A stretch of DNA of 64,000 nucleotides from CAZPDM01 sp964585305 (lineage in GTDB: Bacteria > Planctomycetota > Uabimicrobiia > Uabimicrobiales > JABWCH01), in NCBI GenBank assembly GCA_964585305.1, contig CAZPDM010000012.1, positions 1 to 64,000 of the forward strand. Direction: 5' to 3'. Both the position numbers and the translations under genes were made by a program. The notes below the pieces were generated by a model, which saw only the letters and a program-made list of their open reading frames with translations, did no database searches and had not been told where the DNA came from. Numbering within the stretch: the stretch's first letter is position 1; every line of letters starts with the position of its first letter. Shown here in pieces: positions 16,870 to 25,013 of the stretch.

Positions 16870-18435
16870 ATGAATCTCAATATTTCAAAATTTCATATAA
16901 CAAAAATTCAAATGAAATTTATGGGAATTGTTATTGCAAGTATTTTAGCTATTACAATATCTGTTTTAATTGTAGGTACTTTACTCATAAATAATATTAT
17001 TTATACTCTGAACACGCGGTATTTCGAACAGGCATTGAATAATCAGTTTGCAAAGATAGAAAATACTTATAATATTTTGGAAAAAGCAGGATTAAGTGAT
17101 TTAGAAGAGTATGTTGAGAATGCACAAGGGCAGGTGATAGAATCTATCTCTCAATCCATCAAGGAACATGAATATCTTTTTTATGTGGTTACTGATGATA
17201 AAAAAATAATTTATCCTACAAGCAATGATAAGATTGGGACATCAGATTTGTTTTCTAAGTTAACTGCCAATTCAACAGGAAGTTGCGAATATAAATTAGA
17301 GAAGGAATCTTTTTTTGCTGTTTACAAAAAATTTGATTCATGGAAGTGGATTATTGTAATCTCTCAATCTAAGCACTCTATGCTTGCTTCTACAAGAACT
17401 TATTTCTGGACTATTTTCTGGATAACATTCCTAATTTCCATAATTATCTTTGTCTTCAGTTTTTATTTATCCACATCTCTTTCGGAGCAGATTTCGAAAA
17501 TTGTAGCTTCTCTGAAGCTATTTTCAGAAGAAGTATCAACAACTTCTGAACAGATGTCAAGTTCTAGTTGGAGTATCTCAGAGGGGGCTTCCGAACAAGC
17601 AAGTACTCTGGAAGAAATCAGTTCTTCTTTGGAACAGATGGCATCTATGAGTCACCAAAATGCAGATAATGCTTCCGTTATGGAAAAACTTTCCGTAACT
17701 TCGAAATCATCTTCTGAATTAGGTTATGAAAAGATGAATGATATTACCAATGCAATGAAAGAAATAGCAAAAGGTTCTGCAGAGATGAAAAAGATCATCA
17801 AAAATATTCAGGAAATATCTTTTCAGACCAATATGCTTTCTTTAAATGCTGGAGTAGAAGCTGCTCGAGCAGGTGAACAAGGTAGAGGCTTTGCAGTCGT
17901 AGCAGAAGAAGTTCGTAACCTTGCCAGAAAAGCAGTGGACTTTGCAAAATCTACCGATGTATTGATTACAGATACAACGTCTAAAATCGCTCAAATGACC
18001 ACTATGTCCCAAGAAGCAAGCAATTCTTTTGAGGAAATATTAACAGTAACCAAAAAAGTCAATGAATTAGCTGCAGAGGTAGCAGCAGCAACTCGAGAAC
18101 AATCTCAAGGAATCAGCCAAATCACGACTTCCATCACAGATATGGATAAAGTAGTACAAGAAAATTCAGCCAATGCCGAAGAAGGTGCTGCCATGAGCAA
18201 AGGTCTTAACACGAATGTAGTCTCTCTAGAAAAAATGATTATGGAATTAGCAAGCATCATTGGCATTGAAAACCAAACACCAAATCACTCCTCTGAAAAT
18301 AAACACAAAGTTAAATCCCTTCCAAAAACTCCCATGATAGAAAAAAATAAACCCCTTGTTCCTAAACAAGAGGTTAAAAAACCGCTTCCTAAAAAAGTAG
18401 ATACTTTCAGTGATTCGGAATTCAAAGATTTTTAA
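16870..18435 (+). CDS. Methyl-accepting chemotaxis protein
   Basis: A 521-residue receptor with two membrane helices (about 15-38 and 177-200) flanking a periplasmic single-Cache-like sensor of about 140 residues (EHEYLFYVVTDDKKIIYPTSNDKIGTSDLF). The cytoplasmic part has the MCP signalling hairpin, with tip EISFQTNMLSLNAGVEAARAGE and GRGFAVVAEEVRNLARKA, and Gln/Glu-rich methylation helices on either side. The tail is basic and Pro-rich and ends DTFSDSEFKDF, possibly a tether for CheR/CheB. The gene sits directly behind a periplasmic binding protein gene. No other che gene is in the window. Confidence 0.93.
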   Translation: MNLNISKFHITKIQMKFMGIVIASILAITISVLIVGTLLINNIIYTLNTRYFEQALNNQFAKIENTYNILEKAGLSDLEEYVENAQGQVIESISQSIKEHEYLFYVVTDDKKIIYPTSNDKIGTSDLFSKLTANSTGSCEYKLEKESFFAVYKKFDSWKWIIVISQSKHSMLASTRTYFWTIFWITFLISIIIFVFSFYLSTSLSEQISKIVASLKLFSEEVSTTSEQMSSSSWSISEGASEQASTLEEISSSLEQMASMSHQNADNASVMEKLSVTSKSSSELGYEKMNDITNAMKEIAKGSAEMKKIIKNIQEISFQTNMLSLNAGVEAARAGEQGRGFAVVAEEVRNLARKAVDFAKSTDVLITDTTSKIAQMTTMSQEASNSFEEILTVTKKVNELAAEVAAATREQSQGISQITTSITDMDKVVQENSANAEEGAAMSKGLNTNVVSLEKMIMELASIIGIENQTPNHSSENKHKVKSLPKTPMIEKNKPLVPKQEVKKPLPKKVDTFSDSEFKDF

Positions 18436-18462
18436 TATATTTAAATCGGACAACACGGGAGT

Positions 18463-18509
18463 ATTTCGGTTTACATTCACAAATTTAACTTGGGAATGCA
18501 AACCGAAAT
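18463..18509. terminator. Hairpin between the convergent chemoreceptor and uvrB genes
   Basis: An inverted repeat of about 15 bp (18463-18478 with 18494-18509, one mismatch) in the convergent gap. T-rich sequence follows a few bases later on the plus strand, so it may serve as a terminator. Confidence 0.55.
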
Positions 18510-18535
18510 GATAGCAAAACTTCTTTTTTATTTAT

Positions 18536-20650
18536 CTATTTTTGAGATTTGCTTCTTTGTTTTGGCCTACGTTTTCCGCCTAATTTAGGAGATTGTGGAA
18601 CTGGCATTCCTTTTAATTTAAGCATTTGATCTCTCAATAAAGCAGCATATTCAAAATTAAGATCCGTTGCTGCTCTTTTCATTTCAACTTCAATTGCACG
18701 AATACGTTCTTCCAAAGTTTCTGCCTGAAGTAATATAGGAAGTAACATTTCATTATTTTTATCTTCTGAAGATAAAGAATGATAAATATTTTTTGAGTCG
18801 TTTACTTTATGAGAGATATTTTTCTTAGCTTCTTCAAGTTTTTCATCTTCTTGAAGTATATATTCAATGCTTCCTAAAATTTCCTTTTGAATACTTTGCG
18901 GTGTAATGTTATGTTTTTCATTATAATCTAACTGTATTTTACGACGCCGAGCAGTTTCGTCCATCGCTTCCTTCATTGCCGGAGTAATTTTATCTGCGTA
19001 TAAAATTACTGCAGAATTTACATTGCGAGCAGCACGTCCCATGATTTGGATTAAAGATGTTTTTGAGCGTAAAAAACCTTGCCTATCTGCATCTAAAATT
19101 GCAACTAAAGAAACCTCTGGTAAATCAAGTCCTTCCCGCAGTAAATTTATCCCAATAATAGCATCGTATTTGCCTTGTCTCAATTCTTTTAGAATTGTAA
19201 TCCGATCAAATGTTTCAATATCACAATGTAGATAATTTACCTTAATTTTTTTAGATTGCAAATATTCTGCTAGATCCTCTGATAAACTTTTAGTTAAAGT
19301 AGTGATCAACACACGTTCGTTTTTACTTGAACGTTCTTGTACCATTTTCAATACATCTTCTACTTGATTTTCTGTACTACGTACTTCTACTAGAGGATCA
19401 AGTAAACCAGTTGGCCGTACAAGTAATTCCGTAACTTTATTTTTGCTTCTTAATATTTCATATTCAGCAGGAGTTGCTGAGACATACAAAATTTGAGAGA
19501 TAATTTGTTCCCATTCTTCTAATTTATTAGGACGGTTATCATAAGCAGATGGTAAACGAAATCCATTTTCTATTAAAGATTTTTTTCTCGCGCGATCTCC
19601 TAAATACATTCCTTTAATCTGGGGAATAGTTACATGTGATTCATCAACAATAGTCAGGAAATCTTCAGGGAAATAATCAATTAAACAAAATGGACGTTGG
19701 TTTGCTTCCAAATTGCTGAAATGTCGGGAATAATTTTCAATACCACTGCAATATCCGACTTCCTGCAACATATCAATATCGTACTTTGTGCGTGCCTCTA
19801 ATCGTGTTGCTTCTACTATTTTATTTTCTTTGTTGAGTATTTTTAATTGTTCTTGTAGTTCTTCTGAAATACTATCAATGGCATTAAGAACATTTTCTTT
19901 AGGCATAACATAGTGCTTTGCAGGCATAATGACAGCAAAATCCATATCTTGTAATGTTTGTGCTGTAACCGCATCACATAAAGAAATTTTTTCTATCTTA
20001 TCTCCAAACAATTCTATTTTTATCATCAATTGCATGTATGCAGGCCATATTTCAACAGTATCACCACGCACACGAAATTTTCCACGTTCAAATTCATAAT
20101 CTGAACGCTCATATTGTATAGTAACTAAATCCCGCAATAAATCTTCTCTTTTGTAGAGTCTATTTTTATGTAAAGAAACCACCATTTCTTTATAGTTTTT
20201 GGGATCTCCAACATTATAGATGCATGAAACTGATGCAACAACAATGACATCTTGCCTTGTTAATAAAGAACTTGTTGCTGCCATACGTAAAAATTCAATT
20301 TGCTCATTAATTGTCGCTTCTTTTTCAATATAAAGATCTCTTGAAGCTATATAGGCTTCTGGTTGATAAAAATCATAATAAGAAATAAAATATTCTACTG
20401 CATTTTCGGGAAAAAAACTTTTAAACTCAGAATAAAGTTGCGCTGCTAAAGTTTTGTTATGAGAAATAATGAGAGTAGGCTTTTGCAATTCTTGAATAAG
20501 ATGCGCCATAACAAAAGTTTTTCCACTTCCTGTAACACCTAATAAAGTTTGTTCTTTCTCTCCATTTTTGAAATTTGCAGCTAACTCAGCAATAGCTTCA
20601 GGCTGTCCGCCTTTCGGTTGCCAAGGACTATGTAATTTAAAATTTGGCAT
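18536..20650 (-). CDS. uvrB: Excinuclease ABC subunit B
   Basis: The damage-verifying helicase-like subunit of nucleotide excision repair, about 704 residues. It begins MPNFKLHSPWQPKGGQPEAI, has Walker A GVTGSGKTF, the YYDFYQPEAYI beta-hairpin that inserts into DNA, DESHVT, the helicase motifs GINLLREGLDLPEVSLVAILDADRQGFLRS and QIMGRAARN, and a C-terminal UVR domain (NFEYAALLRDQM). The start was placed at 20650 because that matches the family N-terminus; the frame extends 16 residues upstream without family similarity. It stands next to a tandem palindromic repeat array. Confidence 0.96.
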   Translation of the reverse strand: MPNFKLHSPWQPKGGQPEAIAELAANFKNGEKEQTLLGVTGSGKTFVMAHLIQELQKPTLIISHNKTLAAQLYSEFKSFFPENAVEYFISYYDFYQPEAYIASRDLYIEKEATINEQIEFLRMAATSSLLTRQDVIVVASVSCIYNVGDPKNYKEMVVSLHKNRLYKREDLLRDLVTIQYERSDYEFERGKFRVRGDTVEIWPAYMQLMIKIELFGDKIEKISLCDAVTAQTLQDMDFAVIMPAKHYVMPKENVLNAIDSISEELQEQLKILNKENKIVEATRLEARTKYDIDMLQEVGYCSGIENYSRHFSNLEANQRPFCLIDYFPEDFLTIVDESHVTIPQIKGMYLGDRARKKSLIENGFRLPSAYDNRPNKLEEWEQIISQILYVSATPAEYEILRSKNKVTELLVRPTGLLDPLVEVRSTENQVEDVLKMVQERSSKNERVLITTLTKSLSEDLAEYLQSKKIKVNYLHCDIETFDRITILKELRQGKYDAIIGINLLREGLDLPEVSLVAILDADRQGFLRSKTSLIQIMGRAARNVNSAVILYADKITPAMKEAMDETARRRKIQLDYNEKHNITPQSIQKEILGSIEYILQEDEKLEEAKKNISHKVNDSKNIYHSLSSEDKNNEMLLPILLQAETLEERIRAIEVEMKRAATDLNFEYAALLRDQMLKLKGMPVPQSPKLGGKRRPKQRSKSQK

Positions 20651-20707
20651 ACTGTACTTTCTCATAAAAAATTTAGAAAAAAATATCTTTTCATACAAAG
20701 AAATATG

Positions 20708-20800
20708 GGCACGCTATGCGTGCCCTATATCATTTTAAGGCACGCTATGCGTGCCCTATATCATTTTAAGGCACGCTATGCGTGCCCTATATCATTTTAA
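20708..20800. repeat. Three exact tandem copies of a 31-bp palindromic repeat
   Basis: Units at 20708-20738, 20739-20769 and 20770-20800 are identical. Each contains the hairpin GGCACGC-TAT-GCGTGCC followed by CTATATCATTTTAA. The array fills the gap between uvrB and the DUF1573 gene, and the last unit supplies the TAA stop codon of the latter. The GC-rich hairpins stand out against AT-rich surroundings. They could act as REP-like sites, stalled terminators or mRNA stabilisers. Confidence 0.95.
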
Positions 20801-21813
20801 GGAAGGACGATTCCTTGTAGATTGACAATGACTTCGCGTTGTTCTTCACAGTCTGTTTCAATAGAGAAAGTTCCTCTAAATTCTCCAGGTGTAGCATTTT
20901 CTGGACAATCTAGTGTAATGTGGACATAATAATAAATATCTGGAACAACAGTTTGAAGAGTTGAGGATATAAAAGGAATAGAGCTTTTGCAAGAAAGAAT
21001 CTGGAATTTTGCTAATTCTCTACGAGAAACAACAACTTGTTTTGTTATTTTCTTTCCAGGTTTCATAACACCAAAAGATATATAATCTGGAACTGCAGCA
21101 ATTTCAGGAATAACATGGGCAAAAAGTGGAATCTCAATTTTTTCTTTTCCTGGAATATCAGTTTTTAAATAAATTTTACCATTATTGCGGCCATAAGGGA
21201 TATCTGCTTTGGGTGTAATATCAATACGATACCCACGTTGAGGACCTGGAAAAAATCCAGTTACTTCAGATAATTCTTGTGAACTAATATCAAAACTTGT
21301 AACATCTGTAGTTACTTCTAAAAGTTTGAAATTTTGTTGCCGGTGATTTGTCATCCAAAGTGTTATAGGTTTTGCAGCAGAACGTTTAAAAACTCGGAAA
21401 TTAGCAATCCATTCTGAAAGAAGAGAATCCAACATAACATTGGCTTGTAATGGAACTATAAGCAATTGTTGATTCCCAATCTTAGGACTAATATCAAGTT
21501 TAATTTCCCATTGTACAATCCCACGCATTCCTTTTGGTACAAATAGTGTTTTTAATTGGGCTTCGGTATGCGGCGGTAATACATCTGGTACTGGTTTGGC
21601 TACCATACATCCGCAAGATGTAGGTAATACATTTAATGTAATAGTTTCTTCGCTATTATTTTTGATAACAAAGTCTTTTTGTACCATCTCTGTTGTATCA
21701 ACCAATTTACCAAAATCCCAATTTTGAGGGGTGATCGTAATTAACGCAGGTGTTTCTTGGCTAGAACTACCTACAGCCACTAGAAGTATAACACATAAAA
21801 ATAGTTTTATCAT
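20797..21813 (-). CDS. Secreted DUF1573 protein
   Basis: A 338-residue exported protein. The chosen start at 21813 gives a signal peptide (MIKLFLCVILLVAVGSSSQ) and follows AAGGAAAAA. The first domain has the DUF1573 pattern: TPQNWDFGKLVDTTEMVQKDFVIKNNSEETITLNVLPTSCGCMVAKP, with the characteristic SCGC. Ig-like (ASH-type) beta domains follow, including a second DFG-like strand start (ISFGVMKPGKKITKQVVV). Family function is unknown; a structural role in the envelope is inferred. The stop codon lies within a tandem repeat. Confidence 0.85.
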   Translation of the reverse strand: MIKLFLCVILLVAVGSSSQETPALITITPQNWDFGKLVDTTEMVQKDFVIKNNSEETITLNVLPTSCGCMVAKPVPDVLPPHTEAQLKTLFVPKGMRGIVQWEIKLDISPKIGNQQLLIVPLQANVMLDSLLSEWIANFRVFKRSAAKPITLWMTNHRQQNFKLLEVTTDVTSFDISSQELSEVTGFFPGPQRGYRIDITPKADIPYGRNNGKIYLKTDIPGKEKIEIPLFAHVIPEIAAVPDYISFGVMKPGKKITKQVVVSRRELAKFQILSCKSSIPFISSTLQTVVPDIYYYVHITLDCPENATPGEFRGTFSIETDCEEQREVIVNLQGIVLP

Positions 21814-21890
21814 ATTTTTTCCTTGAAAATTTTTTATAAAAATTTTTCTTTTCACTATATAATTTTATCGCAAAAAGTTTGCCAATAAAA

Positions 21891-22793
21891 TTATAATGAA
21901 CTTGGCCATTCTTGTAAAGTTTGTGGAGTAGTAAATTCTAATTCTTTATTAGCAATAGGATCGTGCCAGGAAATACGCTTTGCAAGAAGCTGTAGTGGCT
22001 TACTAAAATCAGGAGTGCTTTGATGTTGCAAAATAGGATAGTAGGGATCGTTCATAATTGGATAACCAATGCTTTGAAGATGGACTCGCAATTGGTGGGT
22101 TTTGCCTGTAATAGGATGCAATTCAAAATATCCATGTGTCGGAGTAATTCTAAGTGGGATAATATATGTAATGGCGTTTATTTCACCTTCTGTGATTTTC
22201 ATGCAAAAACGTGGGTCTGCGGGTTCTAAATGATTTTCAATTGTAAATGGATGTTCCAATGTTTTTTGGATGTTTTCTCGTATACATACTGCAAAGTAAA
22301 CTTTATGAATTTTTTTTTCTCGAAATAATTCATCATAAATTACACGAGATTCAGGCAATTTAGAAAAAAGAACAATGCCCGCAGTATCTTTATCTAACCG
22401 ATGTAATGGGACAAGATCCGGCAAATTATATTTATTTCGCAAACGATAAAGCAAGCATTCATTGACATATTGCCCGCCAGGAGTTACTGGTAAAAAATGC
22501 GGCTTTGCAACAACAAGAAGATGCTCATTTTCAAAAAGAATTTCTTCTTGATAGGGAATGCTCGGCTCTTTTTCTACTTCACGAAAATAATATAATCTTT
22601 GGCCAGGTAAATATGGAGTCTCAAATGAAATTGGTATATTTTGAGGATCAAGAACTTTTCCGTTTGAAATTCTTTCTCTCCATATTGCTTCAGAAATATA
22701 TGGAAAACGTTGTACAAGAAAATCAATGATTTTAGGATATGGCGGAGGAATTGCGGGCATTTTTATATACGAAGCATTCGGAGCAATACTCAT
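21891..22793 (-). CDS. RluA-family pseudouridine synthase
   Basis: A 300-residue RNA pseudouridine synthase. It has an N-terminal S4-like segment (FLVQRFPYISEAIWRERISNGKVLDP), then the catalytic motif HRLDKDTAG with Asp134, the LVVAKPHFLPVTPGG segment and GKTHQLRVHLQSIGYPIMNDPYY near the C-terminus. It most resembles the branch acting on 23S rRNA U746 / tRNA U32 rather than RluD; the exact target base cannot be read from sequence. It lies 6 bases from the GH13 gene stop on the same strand and is probably translated from the same message. Confidence 0.87.
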   Translation of the reverse strand: MSIAPNASYIKMPAIPPPYPKIIDFLVQRFPYISEAIWRERISNGKVLDPQNIPISFETPYLPGQRLYYFREVEKEPSIPYQEEILFENEHLLVVAKPHFLPVTPGGQYVNECLLYRLRNKYNLPDLVPLHRLDKDTAGIVLFSKLPESRVIYDELFREKKIHKVYFAVCIRENIQKTLEHPFTIENHLEPADPRFCMKITEGEINAITYIIPLRITPTHGYFELHPITGKTHQLRVHLQSIGYPIMNDPYYPILQHQSTPDFSKPLQLLAKRISWHDPIANKELEFTTPQTLQEWPSSL

Positions 22794-22799
22794 ACTATT

Positions 22800-24380
22800 T
22801 TACTTTACGCGTTTGTAAGGATTATAACAGTTGCTATCATCTGTAACAGGATATAAAACATAGCAACTTTTCGGTGGCATCTCTATACGCATCATGCCAC
22901 AGAATATATCTACTTTCTTTTCAGAAAGAGCATCTTGAAGTTTGCTCCAGTTCATAAGCCGATATTCTGGAATTAAGAGAGTAGTTTTAACAATTTTATC
23001 TTGGGGATTAAGAAGTACAATAACAGTATCTTTGACAAGATGAGTCTTACGGCAGAATGCAAAAACTTCATCTGATTCAAGTAATACAAAATCTCCATAC
23101 TGTAAGCTGGCAAATTTTTTTCGTAGTTGAATCATATTGCGATAAAATTTTAAGTCGTTATTATCAGATGTAAATGTATCCCATTCCATAGGCCCACGAT
23201 TTTTAGGGTCTTCGCCACCCGTCATTCCCAGTTCTTCTCCATAATAAACAACTGGCGCGCCGGGTAAAGTAAACTGCAATATAATTGCCAATTCTCTAAG
23301 TTTTGGATCAGGCAATAATTCTTTCATTCTTGGAGTATCATGGCTTGAAAGTATTGTCCAGCATTGAAGAATTTTTTCAATTCCACTATCATCGATCATT
23401 TTATTGATAAAACGGCCAGCCTGAGATGGAGTTAAATTGCCATTCATAAGTTCTAAGATAACATGTCGAAGCGGATAGTTCATCATCCCATCCATGACTT
23501 TTAACCAGCCATCAGGATAATTCCAGATTTCTCCAATGACGATGGAATCTTTTTTAACTTGGTGTGCTTTCTGAGTAATTTGGCTTAAAATTTCCGGACC
23601 AAGATCAAAAGCGACATCTAATCTCCAGCCATCTACAAGCTCAAGATATTTTTGAACAACAGAATCTCTACTTCCAAAAATCAGTTTTTGTAATTCTTTA
23701 TTTTCTAAATTTAATTCTGGCAAGTTCGGTACATTTGCCCATCCTAAATATCCATGAGCGTATTGTTTTCCAAAATAGAAAAAATTTCTATATGGGCTTG
23801 TAGGATTTTGGGCTTGAGTAAACCATAAAGATTTTTTTCCAACATGATTAAAAACGCCATCTAAAACAACTTTCATGTTTCCATTATGGGCTTGTTGGGT
23901 CAAATGCTGTAAATCTTTCCATGTTCCAAATTGGGGATCGACTGTAAAATAATCCAAAGTATCGTATTTATGGTTGGTAAAAGCATGAAAGATAGGGTTT
24001 AAATAAATTGTATTGACGCCTAAATCATTTAAATATTGAATACGTTCCGTTACACCCTCTAAATCGCCTCCCCAAAAATCTAATTCATGGCTCCAGCAGC
24101 CAAATTCTTCAAGAGGTTTCCCGACTTCAGGTTTCTCATCCCATTTTTTTAATGTTCTAGGTGATGCAAAGAGTTCATCAATTTTTTTATCATCAAAATT
24201 TTTAGAACGTGCAAAACGATCTACAAAAATTTGATAAACAATTTGTTGATATCGCCAATCTTGTTGACGTTGTTCAAAAATTTTTTGAAGATTTTCTTGT
24301 TCTTTTTTCATAGTATCCACTTCTTGAGCAATGCTTAATATGCTAAACAAAAAAAAGAAAATGATAAATATTTTAAACAT
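22800..24380 (-). CDS. Secreted alpha-amylase family (GH13) glycoside hydrolase
   Basis: A 526-residue glycosidase with a signal peptide (MFKIFIIFFFLFSILSIAQE). The four GH13 regions are present: DGVFNH (174-179), GWRLDVAFD with nucleophile D255, IGEIW with acid/base E284 and SSHD with D348. The domain includes IYQIFVDRFARS and GGDLEGVTERIQYLNDLGVNTIYLNPIF, as in neopullulanase/cyclomaltodextrinase types. It should act on alpha-1,4-glucans or maltooligosaccharides outside the cytoplasm. It lies 17 bases downstream of the PEP-CTERM gene, so the two are probably cotranscribed. Confidence 0.92.
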   Translation of the reverse strand: MFKIFIIFFFLFSILSIAQEVDTMKKEQENLQKIFEQRQQDWRYQQIVYQIFVDRFARSKNFDDKKIDELFASPRTLKKWDEKPEVGKPLEEFGCWSHELDFWGGDLEGVTERIQYLNDLGVNTIYLNPIFHAFTNHKYDTLDYFTVDPQFGTWKDLQHLTQQAHNGNMKVVLDGVFNHVGKKSLWFTQAQNPTSPYRNFFYFGKQYAHGYLGWANVPNLPELNLENKELQKLIFGSRDSVVQKYLELVDGWRLDVAFDLGPEILSQITQKAHQVKKDSIVIGEIWNYPDGWLKVMDGMMNYPLRHVILELMNGNLTPSQAGRFINKMIDDSGIEKILQCWTILSSHDTPRMKELLPDPKLRELAIILQFTLPGAPVVYYGEELGMTGGEDPKNRGPMEWDTFTSDNNDLKFYRNMIQLRKKFASLQYGDFVLLESDEVFAFCRKTHLVKDTVIVLLNPQDKIVKTTLLIPEYRLMNWSKLQDALSEKKVDIFCGMMRIEMPPKSCYVLYPVTDDSNCYNPYKRVK

Positions 24381-24397
24381 AAAAATTCCTTTATTTT

Positions 24398-24949
24398 TTA
24401 AGATTTTCTTAATTTACGTAGCATCAAAATTCCTGCAATTCCTAAAATAATTAAGCAATTTGGTTCTGGTGTAGGAAGGACATCATATTCAACAAGATAA
24501 CCTGTCATGGAAGTAAATTCCGGATAGGCATCGTGCCAAACGCCTCTTGTAGCAGGTGAGTAAAAAAGAAGAAAATCACCTGTTGCACTTCCAGTATTAT
24601 CTGGTTGCCCAGAATCCCAATTTTGATATACCCAACTTTCTCCTGTTACCCACTTCCAACCGCTTTGGTAATATCCACCAAGCCACATTGAAAATGTTTT
24701 ATCCCAATTATTGCTGACAAAGGTATTTTCTGCAGCAGAAGTAATCGTTGCAAGATGACCTTGAACACCCAGATAGCTTTTTGCCTGGGCGGCTGTATTT
24801 GCAACATTTCGATTGATAAAACTACCAACATTTACATATTCGTAGTAATGTCCATTTCCTCCAGAAGCAGGATCCCAATAAACGGGAGCTGCTATTAAAT
24901 ATGCAGAAGAGAGAAAATATATTGCACAAAGTAATAATATTTTTTTCAT
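24398..24949 (-). CDS. C-type-lectin-like protein with PEP-CTERM sorting signal
   Basis: A 183-residue exported protein. It has a signal peptide (MKKILLLCAIYFLSSAYLIAAP), a C-type lectin-like domain (NGHYYEYVN..., AKSYLGVQGHLATITSAAENTFVSNNW, WLGGYYQSGWKWVTGESWVYQNWDSGQPDN) and a C-terminal PEP-CTERM tripartite signal: PTPEPN, a hydrophobic helix CLIILGIAGILMLRK and a basic end RKLRKS. Such proteins are processed by an exosortase and linked to exopolysaccharide or the cell surface. Sugar binding is an inference from the lectin fold. No exosortase gene is in the window. Confidence 0.88.
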   Translation of the reverse strand: MKKILLLCAIYFLSSAYLIAAPVYWDPASGGNGHYYEYVNVGSFINRNVANTAAQAKSYLGVQGHLATITSAAENTFVSNNWDKTFSMWLGGYYQSGWKWVTGESWVYQNWDSGQPDNTGSATGDFLLFYSPATRGVWHDAYPEFTSMTGYLVEYDVLPTPEPNCLIILGIAGILMLRKLRKS

Positions 24950-24969
24950 AGTTGATTTTCCTATTTTCT

Positions 24970-24999
24970 AACTGCTCCCATACAAAGCATGGGAACAGT
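24970..24999 (-). repeat. Hairpin between CTP synthase and PEP-CTERM genes
   Basis: TCCCAT and ATGGGA arms with flanking CTG/CAG pairing form a short imperfect hairpin in the 64-base gap. No good T run follows, so terminator function is uncertain. Confidence 0.35.
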
Positions 25000-25013
25000 C
25001 TTTAAGATTGATG

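Noticed and set aside
20708..20800. CRISPR array
   Set aside because: The three 31-bp units are directly abutting with no spacers, and no cas gene is near.
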